The notes beneath the pieces were generated by a model. It saw nothing but the letters and a program-made list of their open reading frames with translations, did not search any database and was not told the DNA's origin. A program made the position numbers and the translations under genes. From Fibrobacter sp. (GTDB lineage: Bacteria; Fibrobacterota; Chitinivibrionia; Chitinivibrionales; Chitinispirillaceae), in contig JAAYIG010000117.1 in the NCBI GenBank assembly GCA_012523595.1, positions 1 through 39,551 of the forward strand: a stretch of DNA of 39,551 bases, in the 5' to 3' direction. Shown piece after piece: positions 17,479-25,162 of this stretch (within the stretch, counting starts at the first letter, position 1; the number at the start of each line of letters is the position of its first letter).

Positions 17479-18357
17479 TTATTTTGAGACAGTTTCCGGT
17501 AACTTCTCCTCTGTGTCGGAGTTTTCCTGCACAGTTCCGACTGTGCCTGCTGGCTTTGCCGCTGGCTCATCTCTGAAGAGGTAATTTTTCAGTATTAATG
17601 ATGAAAAAAGGATGAAAAGCACGATACACACAACCTGGTTGTGGCTCAGAGGTCCCAACTTCTCATCGGTACCGTAATAACGGCTGAAATCCACGATAAA
17701 GCGGAGAACCGAGTAGAAAAGGCCCAAAAGGTAGAATTGGAACCCTGTGAAGAGCTTTTTTCTGGAAAGAAGGAGGAGAATAATTGCAATTAATAGACCT
17801 CCTGCCGATTCGTAAAGCTGCGAGGCATGTAGTCCGGATGCGTGTATATGTTGCTGGTAAACACCGGCAGGACTCTCAAGGGGGAAACTTACACCAAGTG
17901 AACCGGTATTTGATGCCCCGTAGCAGCAGCCATTAAGGAAACAACCGATTCTGGTCAGAAAAATACCTATTCCCACGCTGGGAGCAGAAACATCTGCATA
18001 GGGAAGAAAGGGTATCTTTTTAATCTTGAAATAAAGGATCCCGGCGACAATTGCTCCTATAAAACCACCGTACATCACCAGACCACCGATTCCAATTGAC
18101 CCGTTCTGAAAGGGGTTGAAAATGGATATCAAATTTCCTCTGAATTCCTCAAAATGCAGAAAAACGTAGTATAGGCGTGAACCGACTATGGCAGAAAGGA
18201 TGATCCAGAATCCCATATCGGCGATAGTTTCCGGGTTAAGCCCTTCTTTTTTAGCCTTGTAACTTGAGAGCCAGATACCAAGCAGAAAAGACAAGGCAAG
18301 CATGAAACCATAAGAATGGATGGGAAAAGAGAATACTTTGAAAAGAACCGGATGCAT
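17479..18357 (-). CDS. lgt: prolipoprotein diacylglyceryl transferase
   Basis: A 292-residue inner-membrane enzyme that transfers diacylglycerol from phosphatidylglycerol to the lipobox cysteine of prolipoproteins. Family motifs are all present: IHSYGFML near residue 13, GGLVMYGGFIGAIVAG near 91-106, the Lgt signature RIGCFLNGCCYG at 136-147, and HASQLYES at 177-184. About seven hydrophobic segments are visible. The last 35 residues are a charged, proline and glutamate-rich tail beyond the usual enzyme core. AAAGG lies upstream of the ATG. No lipoprotein gene is adjacent. Confidence 0.95.
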   Translation of the reverse strand: MHPVLFKVFSFPIHSYGFMLALSFLLGIWLSSYKAKKEGLNPETIADMGFWIILSAIVGSRLYYVFLHFEEFRGNLISIFNPFQNGSIGIGGLVMYGGFIGAIVAGILYFKIKKIPFLPYADVSAPSVGIGIFLTRIGCFLNGCCYGASNTGSLGVSFPLESPAGVYQQHIHASGLHASQLYESAGGLLIAIILLLLSRKKLFTGFQFYLLGLFYSVLRFIVDFSRYYGTDEKLGPLSHNQVVCIVLFILFSSLILKNYLFRDEPAAKPAGTVGTVQENSDTEEKLPETVSK

Positions 18358-18554
18358 AGTAGCCTTTCTTTAAAGGTCTGGTCTGGCGTTGGAGATAAGA
18401 ATCGTGAACTTTGAATACGACTAAAAAGGGATAAAATTAAAAATACGATAGGACCGGAGAGAGTGGGTAAAAATTGAAGTTTATATGTATTTGGCAAGTT
18501 TACTGTCTGCCTGGTGATTAAACGATCCTTGCTTTCAGTTCCTCGTTAGAAAAC

Positions 18555-18628
18555 AATGTCTGAACTGTGATTTATTTGATTCGCATGATTTTTTGATTAA
18601 AGTAATCTCTATTCATAGTTCAGACATT
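18555..18628. repeat. 16-bp inverted repeat with 42-base spacer
   Basis: The arms AATGTCTGAACTGTGA (18555-18570) and TCATAGTTCAGACATT (18613-18628) are inverted copies matching at 15 of 16 positions. They lie between the propeller gene stop and the lgt upstream region. No T-run follows, so this is not a standard terminator. It may be a small non-autonomous element or a hairpin in the transcript. Confidence 0.6.
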
Positions 18629-18641
18629 CCCAACGCTTAAT

Positions 18642-19697
18642 TTACTCCTCAATCCTGTACCTTTTCAGGTGCTCCGGTGTAACAACTACAAGCACTCTTT
18701 CGGTTGGTGAAAATGTGACACACACAGCGGAGTTTCCATATTTTCCCAGTTCTTTCCAGGTCTGTGTATTGTAAATTTTCCCACCTCCGGCAAACAGTGT
18801 TCCATCCGGCGAGAATGCATGGCAGAACCCGTTAAACTGCCTTATCAGTGTCCCGTCATTGCTTTTGATTAACAATACTTTGCCCATGAATGTTTTTTCT
18901 ATTGTAATGGCTATGGCGCTGTCTCCCGGAGAGAAAGAAAGAAGAGGGAGACGGGCTCCGGGTACAGTTCCGGGTTTATCGGAGAAGTAAGGAAGATCAC
19001 GGTCAAGAACACCTGTGCGGCTGTCAAAGATACGGACTCTGGATTGATAATCGAGAAGAAGGTTTTTGTATTCAAAAGCCGCGATTTTTGATCCGGAGTT
19101 GGAAAAGGCCACGTCTGCAAACAGAGATCCTCGCGGGGGATCTAACTTGTAGAGAAGGGAATAGGCGCGGGTGTCAAGTACAAATATTTTCCCGTCAGCC
19201 ACAGCTGCCATCGTGCTTCCATCAGGTGAAAAAACTGCCCTGGTGGTATTCTGAGAAATAGTAACAGAACGTACCTGTTTCCAGTTTTCAGATTCGAAAA
19301 AAAGAACTTTGTCACCTCCGGCAACAACCAGAGTATCTCCTTTGGAGAGAAAAGTCACAGAATAGCCGGAAAGAAGCTCAGGTAGAGGTAGAAATGCCAT
19401 CACCCTGCTATCGTCTTTTTTTTCATGGTAATAAAAAACCCCGGCAGAGCGTGAGAAATCACGCTCTGAAAGTCTGGATGGAACCGCAGCAATCTGGCCT
19501 GTCTGGGTTACAGTGAATATCCCCACACTTCCTGCGGTAATCATATTGGGAACCGCAAAAAACTTTCCGGTAGATGAATAGGAGACATTTTTGATATTTA
19601 CCGGCCTGAGTTTTATTGTGGGGCCAATCCCTTTAACCCCTGCAGACCCGTAAAAAACAGTAGTCAACACTAATGAAAGGGATATTAAATACTTCAT
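18642..19697 (-). CDS. exported WD40-like beta-propeller protein, function unknown
   Basis: A 351-residue protein with a Sec signal peptide (MKYLISLSLVLTTVFYGSAG). The rest consists of repeated beta-blade-like stretches of about 45 residues carrying motifs such as FSPDGSTMAAVADGKIFVLD, VAFSNSGSKIAAFEY, FSPGDSAIAITIE and FSPDGTLFAGGGKIYNTQTW. This is the look of WD40/YVTN propellers and suggests a protein-interaction platform in the periplasm or at the cell surface. No catalytic residues are evident and there is no C-terminal sorting module. It is a single gene with the inverted repeat at 18555 just downstream. I do not recognise a specific family. Confidence 0.7.
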   Translation of the reverse strand: MKYLISLSLVLTTVFYGSAGVKGIGPTIKLRPVNIKNVSYSSTGKFFAVPNMITAGSVGIFTVTQTGQIAAVPSRLSERDFSRSAGVFYYHEKKDDSRVMAFLPLPELLSGYSVTFLSKGDTLVVAGGDKVLFFESENWKQVRSVTISQNTTRAVFSPDGSTMAAVADGKIFVLDTRAYSLLYKLDPPRGSLFADVAFSNSGSKIAAFEYKNLLLDYQSRVRIFDSRTGVLDRDLPYFSDKPGTVPGARLPLLSFSPGDSAIAITIEKTFMGKVLLIKSNDGTLIRQFNGFCHAFSPDGTLFAGGGKIYNTQTWKELGKYGNSAVCVTFSPTERVLVVVTPEHLKRYRIEE

Positions 19698-20099
19698 TTC
19701 AACTCTCCTGGATTGTTTATACCTTAATTATACATAGAAAATTACATGCCGCCATAAGATGTTACAGTAGAATGCAGAATACTGATATGCCCGGGAGAAA
19801 TAGACTATTCGGGGACTCTGGCCTTGAACCATCCTTTTGTATTGACATAATAAGAGATGCAGAATGTGATACTTCCCTTTTACTTAATCTGAATATCCTC
19901 GCCTGTGCCCACCTTGTGTGGTAGAATCCCCCCGCTGGAAGCGCCCCCCTTATTTAAGGGGGATAAAGGGGGATTTCTTTCCCTCTCTTTTTCCTAAACT
20001 ATTTTACTCTTCCACTTTATGCTAAGTCCCTGAACCTTAATACATTATATAGATACTAAATCTGTGAATGCTCTCCTGTTAACTCAACAGAGATTATTG
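19698..20099. other. intergenic region with a GC-rich palindromic repeat
   Basis: About 400 bases separate two divergent genes. The region contains no convincing gene; an 83-residue plus-strand frame at 19673-19924 has no recognisable features. Its notable content is an imperfect palindrome at about 19925-19976 whose halves start AATCCCCC and end GGGGGATT, with the core CCCCCTTATTTAAGGGGG. Downstream is an AT-rich stretch before the GH8 gene, where the promoter must lie, but no clear -35/-10 pair was found. Confidence 0.45.
19925..19976. repeat. GC-rich palindromic intergenic element
   Basis: The perfect core CCCCCTTATTTAAGGGGG (arms CCCCCTTA and TAAGGGGG around a short centre) lies inside a larger imperfect palindrome running from AATCCCCC to GGGGGATT. 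Similar C-run/G-run palindromes are dispersed in many bacterial genomes as REP-like elements. Only one copy occurs in this window, so its repeat nature here is inferred. Confidence 0.45.
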
Positions 20100-22562
20100 A
20101 TGAACCCGAAATCCCCATTATTATCCAGTTTAGTTCTGGTTTATTTGTTCTTTCTATTACCCCTGAATGCAGCAGGATGGAATCTTCCATACCTGAAAAG
20201 TGCCAGACACGACTTCTCAGGGTATTACTCAGAAGACCTGAAATCCTTGTTACAATCAGACCCTGATCTGGCCAGAGGAAAACTTCAGAATGGCTGGACT
20301 TATTTCAAACAGACCTTTATCTCAGCAAATGGCCTGATTAAAAACAGCGGATCAGCATCAGAGGCTCAATCAAAAGGACAGGGCTATGGGATGCTTCTTG
20401 CCGTTCTCAATAATGACCAGACTGCATTCAATCAGATCTTCGAAGCGGCAAATCAGTTGCTTTGGAGCGAGGATAAGAAGTCATATTTCTGCTGGTCCTG
20501 GGATGATAGTTGTACAGGAAAAGGTGCTGCTACAGATGCAGATCTGGATATCGGGCTTGCTCTTGTTTTCGCTGATGAACTTCAGAAGTATGGATACTGG
20601 AAAAAGTACAATCAAAACGGGATCACATATCAAAGCAGGGCACTGGAGATTATCAAGTCCATTCGTCTAAATATGTGTTCCGACGAGAGATATCTTTTAC
20701 CTGGTGATAACTGGAGCAGCAGTGGAATAAGCAATCTCAATCCGGGTTATTTTGCCACTGCCTGGATGAAAGTGTTCGATAATTATCAGAAAGAAGTGGA
20801 CTTCAGTGCGGTTGTGGAAAAGTGCTATGCTGTTTTACAAAAACTACCTCATTACAACAAAGGCCAGGCAGCAGACTGGGTAGATACAACCGGTGGACAG
20901 GCATCACTGGGTAAAAAGTACCCTTATAAAGGTCTTGGGATGCAGAACGCGGGAATTATGGCTCAATGGAGAATTGCCATGGATGCATTGTGGTTCAATG
21001 ATCCACGGGCAATCGCATATTGTGAAAATACAAAGCTTACTCTTACGCAGTACTCTAATTCCAATCCAGGAATGATCCTTCTTCAGATGGGGCTGTACGA
21101 TGATCAGGGCAAGTATTGTGAAAACACCAATACTTGTGAAGAGGTGGCCCTCTGGTCATGTGCGATACTGGGATCGAAGAATACTGATTACTCCACAAAA
21201 GGGCTTAACAGCCGTGTTTTGGGGAAAATCATGGGGAGTACTGTTTCATCACAGCTCTATTTCGGATCAACCGATTCTGAACAGGTTTCTATGGTTCGGC
21301 AGGCTGTTACAATGCTTGGTTTTGCTGCAATTACTGGCCAGTTTCCCGATATCAGAAGTGACATGCAGGACCCGTCTTGTAACTTCCTTCTCTCCGGGCT
21401 TATTTCAGTTGCCTCCCCTCTTGAACTCAGCAGCTTGACAGTTGACCTCCGGTCACAACAGCAGATCAAGGTATCAGCCAGACTTGACAGAAGTGCCCCA
21501 TGGTCATTGACTTTTGAAGGGCGGGAGTCGGGGAAAACAGAGATTTTCAGTGGTATGACAGAATCTATCCAGGTGGTTTTTACCGGTGCAGGATGGTATA
21601 AAAAGGAGAAGGTCGATGTCAGGCTTGATGTCACAGGTGTTGATTCTCTGACCCAGGATTCTTTCTTGTCCGCATCTTTTGATATTACCGGTGTCCCGGA
21701 TCTTCCATTTGTACCTGGAAGTACTCTACTGCTCCATGATTTTGAAAACGGCAACGGGGTTAATGCGCTTGGAGGATCATGGTACCTCTTTGATGACAAA
21801 TCTACAAGCGGAAGTTCCACAATTACTCCCTCGGATCCCGCGCTGCTTGTTCTCGATGGTGAGGGGCATCCTGGTTACGGAATCAAGATACAGTTTGAAA
21901 TCGATCAGTATGCCGGAGTGGGTACGACCTTTCTTGATTCAGGAACAGTTGACTTGAGCATGTTTGAGAGTGTCTCTTTCAGCTATAAAACAGAGGGTGA
22001 AATCAGTGATATTCTCTTTATGGTCGGCACAGCAAACATCAAAAACTTCGCCTATAATCTCAAGACAATCCCTGCTTCTAAAAACTGGAAAGAGGAAACG
22101 GTAAGATTTACAGATCTCAAACCGCCTTCCTGGTCACCGACCACTATTATGGATCTAAAAGTAACTCAGAAGATACAATGGCAGGTCCAGGGGGTTGGGC
22201 AGAGGGGAACTCTTTACCTCGATAATATCAAATTAAAACTGAAAAAAGGTATGCTCCCTGGAAATGACATCCTTTATGCTGTAACACCTATTGTCAATAA
22301 CGTGAGGACCAGAAAACCACTGTGGCAGGTGTCAGTATCACAGGTGATGAAAAACCTGGTTATTGAGATCGATAACAGGGATGTTTCCGGAATTGAGATG
22401 TACAACGTGGCTGGAAAACGTGTTATGGCTTCAAATTCAATATCCTTCAACAATTCGGGCCGGATTGTGATTCCAATTGGCAGAAAGCTTTCACCCGGAC
22501 ATTATACAGTCGTGCTCTACGACAGAAAAAATCGAATAAGCCACGGGATTCTCTGGTGGTAA
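20100..22562 (+). CDS. GH8 cellulase with CBM11-like module and sorting-like C-terminus
   Basis: An exported multidomain endoglucanase of about 820 residues. The signal peptide is residues 1-25 (LVLVYLFFLLPLNAAG). The GH8 domain spans about 27-440. It shows the proton-donor region SEAQSKGQGYGMLLAV (E88) and the family signature ATDADLDIGLAL with D146 and D148. An Ig/FlgD-like region follows at about 445-545, and then a CBM11-like beta-sandwich (GGSWYLFDDKSTSG to GTLYLDNIKLK). The last 70 residues (GIEMYNVAGKRVMASNS, LSPGHYTVVLYDRKN) resemble a T9SS type A sorting domain. The enzyme should cleave beta-1,4-glucan by inversion. The in-frame GTG at 20064 is less likely because the signal peptide begins at 20100. 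Confidence 0.92.
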   Translation: MNPKSPLLSSLVLVYLFFLLPLNAAGWNLPYLKSARHDFSGYYSEDLKSLLQSDPDLARGKLQNGWTYFKQTFISANGLIKNSGSASEAQSKGQGYGMLLAVLNNDQTAFNQIFEAANQLLWSEDKKSYFCWSWDDSCTGKGAATDADLDIGLALVFADELQKYGYWKKYNQNGITYQSRALEIIKSIRLNMCSDERYLLPGDNWSSSGISNLNPGYFATAWMKVFDNYQKEVDFSAVVEKCYAVLQKLPHYNKGQAADWVDTTGGQASLGKKYPYKGLGMQNAGIMAQWRIAMDALWFNDPRAIAYCENTKLTLTQYSNSNPGMILLQMGLYDDQGKYCENTNTCEEVALWSCAILGSKNTDYSTKGLNSRVLGKIMGSTVSSQLYFGSTDSEQVSMVRQAVTMLGFAAITGQFPDIRSDMQDPSCNFLLSGLISVASPLELSSLTVDLRSQQQIKVSARLDRSAPWSLTFEGRESGKTEIFSGMTESIQVVFTGAGWYKKEKVDVRLDVTGVDSLTQDSFLSASFDITGVPDLPFVPGSTLLLHDFENGNGVNALGGSWYLFDDKSTSGSSTITPSDPALLVLDGEGHPGYGIKIQFEIDQYAGVGTTFLDSGTVDLSMFESVSFSYKTEGEISDILFMVGTANIKNFAYNLKTIPASKNWKEETVRFTDLKPPSWSPTTIMDLKVTQKIQWQVQGVGQRGTLYLDNIKLKLKKGMLPGNDILYAVTPIVNNVRTRKPLWQVSVSQVMKNLVIEIDNRDVSGIEMYNVAGKRVMASNSISFNNSGRIVIPIGRKLSPGHYTVVLYDRKNRISHGILWW

Positions 22563-22584
22563 CAGCGATTAGCTGTTTCCATTT

Positions 22585-22684
22585 CGGGGTCGGAATCGGT
22601 ATCGGCATCGGAATCGAAAATTCCTGTTTTTTAATTTAACCCTTTGAGTTTTCCGGAAAAAAGATGATACCGATTCCGACCCCG
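22585..22684. repeat. 19-bp perfect inverted repeat of the GATACCGAT family
   Basis: The arm CGGGGTCGGAATCGGTATC (22585-22603) is repeated in perfect inverted form, GATACCGATTCCGACCCCG, at 22666-22684, with 62 bases between. The left arm continues with further degenerate CGGxATC units to about 22615. A near-identical 21-base copy lies at 34217-34237. The element sits between the GH8 stop and the FlgT-like gene and could form a long hairpin at the end of the GH8 transcript, though no T-run follows. Confidence 0.75.
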
Positions 22685-22774
22685 ATGAAGAAAAGGCCGG
22701 CACGATCAAATATGCTTCCCGATTCTCTCCATATTGTATTTTGATTTCTGAAATTGAAATCAATGGAGGCCAGT

Positions 22775-23905
22775 ATGCGTCGTTTAAAAATAGTTGTATT
22801 GTTTTCCTTCGCTGTTATCCTCACTGCTTTCGCACAGGAGGATCTGATTGTGGAGGGAAGCGGGGAGAGTGTGAATCGTGACGAGGCATTGATGGCGGCG
22901 AAGCGGGATGCGATTGAAAAGGGGATAGGAACAATCTTGCTTTCCCAGACTGAAGTCGAAAATTTTATGGTTAAAAGGGACATGATTGTCACAAAAACCA
23001 TAGGAGCAGTTAAAAAATACGATATCATCTCGGAATCAAAAGCAGCAGATGGGCTGGTGAAGATCAAAATAAAGGCGCAGCTTTCCAGAAATGCTATGCG
23101 GGAGGACCTGGCTGCGTTCCATGTACTGATCGAATCGATGGAAAAGCCAAGAGTCATGGTTATTATCAGTGAAAACAATATTGGTAATGAGGAGCCGTCA
23201 AATCAGTCTGCCGAGAGTGCAGTGCTGAAGTTTCTAAAGGATCCATACGAGTTTGAGCTTGTAGACCCGGGTATTGTAGCCGGTATCAGGAGTTCAAAAC
23301 AGAAAATGGCAGAGTTGGCAGGTGATGCAAAGGCTGTGGTTGCTTTGGGGATGCAACATGGAGCCGAAGTGGTCATTACAGGAAATGCAGTGAGTCGTAA
23401 GGCTGAAGAGATTTCCAAAAATCTGGGAGGGATGGTTTCTGTTCAGGCTGATATTACACTTAGAGCAGTTAATTGTACAACAGGCAGGATTATCGGATCG
23501 GAAAGCGCACATGCTGCAAAGGTGCATGTGAGCCCTAATACTGCCGGTAATCAGGCCATTGATAAAGCAGCCCAGATAGCTGCCGGTAAACTCCTCGATG
23601 CCATTATCAAAGATTGGCAGAACCAGCTTAATAACGGAGTCCCGATAAGTGTGACTATAAACGGAGTCTCAGCATTCAAGCATAAAACAGCAGTCATTAA
23701 CTCTCTGAAGACTCTGGCAGGGGTAAGCACTGTCAGGGAGAGAAACTGGAATGGGGAAAACGCTGTACTGGTGGTTGATGTACAATATAAAGGAAACGCG
23801 AACGGTTTTTGTTCAAAAGTGGATGGCTTCAAGCTTAAGGACGATGGCGGAAGTCTGGCTGTTACGGGTGTAAATGGCCAGGATGTAACGCTGGCCGCAC
23901 AGTAA
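22775..23905 (+). CDS. FlgT-like exported protein
   Basis: A 376-residue protein with a Sec signal peptide (MRRLKIVVLFSFAVILTAFA). The N-terminal domain (IVEGSGESVNRDEALMAAKR, DAIEKGIGTILLSQTEVEN) resembles the FlgT N-terminal/LPP20-like fold. The middle domain (VVITGNAVSRKA, VQADITLRAVNCTTGRIIG) resembles periplasmic proteins that build surface assemblies. FlgT forms part of the flagellar H-ring in Vibrio, but no flagellar genes are in this window, so the role may be different. The ATG at 22775 has GGAGG six bases upstream, which decides against the in-frame TTG at 22754. ispG follows only 13 bases downstream, so they are likely cotranscribed. Confidence 0.7.
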   Translation: MRRLKIVVLFSFAVILTAFAQEDLIVEGSGESVNRDEALMAAKRDAIEKGIGTILLSQTEVENFMVKRDMIVTKTIGAVKKYDIISESKAADGLVKIKIKAQLSRNAMREDLAAFHVLIESMEKPRVMVIISENNIGNEEPSNQSAESAVLKFLKDPYEFELVDPGIVAGIRSSKQKMAELAGDAKAVVALGMQHGAEVVITGNAVSRKAEEISKNLGGMVSVQADITLRAVNCTTGRIIGSESAHAAKVHVSPNTAGNQAIDKAAQIAAGKLLDAIIKDWQNQLNNGVPISVTINGVSAFKHKTAVINSLKTLAGVSTVRERNWNGENAVLVVDVQYKGNANGFCSKVDGFKLKDDGGSLAVTGVNGQDVTLAAQ

Positions 23906-23918
23906 AATTGAGATTTTC

Positions 23919-24974
23919 ATGCAGAGTATCTCCAGAAAAATAACCAGGAAAATCAATGTAAGAGGGATTACGATCGGAGGAGACGCTCCGATTGTGATAC
24001 AGTCGATGACCAACACAAAACCCTCAGATATTGATGGAACGCTTGCTCAGATCGATCGATTGACAAAAGCGGGATGTCGTATAGTACGGATCGCTGTTCC
24101 TGACCAGAATGCGGCTGCTTCTTTCAAGACGGTAAGGAGCCAGACCGATGTGCCGCTTGTAGCCGATATTCATTTTGATTATCGTCTGGCAATTGCTGCA
24201 ATTGAGGCTGGCGCAGACAAGATCAGGATCAATCCCGGTAATATTGGTTCCCCGGAAAGAGTAAAAATGGTTATAGATGCTGCTAAAAGCGCAGGCGTTC
24301 CGGTGCGGATCGGTGTAAATTCAGGATCTCTGGAAAAAAGACTGCTGGAAAAGTATGGCGGGCCAGAGCCTGAGGCTCTTGTGGAGAGTGCTCAGGGGTA
24401 TATCGCCACCATGGATAAGCTGGGATTCGGGGATATAATCCTGTCGATCAAGGCCAGCGATGTGTTGACCACGATAAAGGCTTGCCGTCTCCTGTCGCAG
24501 AACACCGATGTACCCCAGCATATCGGAATTACAGAATCGGGGACCCTAAGAAGTGGTTCAATCAGATCCGCTGTGGGCATAGGTACTCTGCTGGCTGAAG
24601 GAATAGGGGACACAATAAGAGTGTCACTTGCAGGTGATCCGGTACAGGAGATAGGAGTTGCCAGGGAGATCCTTAAATCGCTGGGTCTAGCAAAGGGTCT
24701 GGTAGTAATTGCCTGTCCTACCTGTGGGCGAACGCAGATTGACCTTGAATCACTGGCGGTACAGGTGGAGGAGATTGTCTCTGGCATAGAAAAGCCCCTG
24801 AAGGTAGCGGTTATGGGATGTGTGGTGAACGGGCCGGGGGAGGCCAGGGATGCTGATATAGGAATTGCCGGAGGAAAAGGTGAGGGATTGATCTTTGTAA
24901 AGGGAAAACCGGCAATTAAAGTACCCGAATCCAAACTTCTGGATACATTCAAAGAATACCTCAGTCAATTATAA
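23919..24974 (+). CDS. ispG: 4-hydroxy-3-methylbut-2-enyl diphosphate synthase
   Basis: A 351-residue enzyme of the MEP isoprenoid pathway that reduces MEcPP to HMBPP using a 4Fe-4S cluster. The cluster ligands are visible in ACPTCGRTQIDL (C266, C269) and GCVVNGPGEARDADIG (C301, E308). The N-terminal TIM barrel begins with VNVRGITIGG-like residues and APIVIQSMTNTKPSDIDGTL. The length fits the short bacterial form without the plant-type insert. It lies 13 bases after the FlgT-like gene. The product feeds undecaprenyl phosphate, the lipid carrier for the glycan locus to the left. Confidence 0.96.
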   Translation: MQSISRKITRKINVRGITIGGDAPIVIQSMTNTKPSDIDGTLAQIDRLTKAGCRIVRIAVPDQNAAASFKTVRSQTDVPLVADIHFDYRLAIAAIEAGADKIRINPGNIGSPERVKMVIDAAKSAGVPVRIGVNSGSLEKRLLEKYGGPEPEALVESAQGYIATMDKLGFGDIILSIKASDVLTTIKACRLLSQNTDVPQHIGITESGTLRSGSIRSAVGIGTLLAEGIGDTIRVSLAGDPVQEIGVAREILKSLGLAKGLVVIACPTCGRTQIDLESLAVQVEEIVSGIEKPLKVAVMGCVVNGPGEARDADIGIAGGKGEGLIFVKGKPAIKVPESKLLDTFKEYLSQL

Positions 24975-25107
24975 GCCACCGATTATTTTACATGAGAACG
25001 TAAAGTTGAGCGGAAGGTTTTCTTCCAGCATTCAACCCAGTATGAGATGTGTCTTAAAGTGTCCCCTGCATTATTGGGTTCAGGGCTTTTCCGGCTCCCG
25101 GCAGCAA

Positions 25108-25138
25108 TAAAAAAGGCCGCCGTTAACTCCGGCGGCCT
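25108..25138 (-). terminator. rho-independent terminator of the small CBM gene
   Basis: An 8-bp perfect stem, GGCCGCCG (25115-25122) and CGGCGGCC (25130-25137), has a 7-base loop. On the minus strand it is followed by a run of six T residues, 25 bases after the stop codon of the gene at 25163-26152. Confidence 0.88.
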
Positions 25139-25162
25139 CTCCAAATAAAACCTGTTTATAAG

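Noticed and set aside
21257-21820. 187-residue minus-strand frame
   Set aside because: It is antisense to the GH8 gene and is low in recognisable motifs; it is a coding shadow.
22561-22577. terminator directly after GH8
   Set aside because: AACAGC and GCTGTT form a 6-bp hairpin, but the stem includes part of the stop codon and no T-run follows.
22585-22686. CRISPR-like array
   Set aside because: There are only two inverted copies and no regularly spaced direct repeats, so it is not a CRISPR array.
22775-23905. evidence for a flagellar gene cluster
   Set aside because: The FlgT-like protein has no flagellar neighbours in this window, so a flagellar role is not supported by context.
24392-24952. 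186-residue minus-strand frame
   Set aside because: It is antisense to ispG, which is unmistakable by its iron-sulfur motifs.
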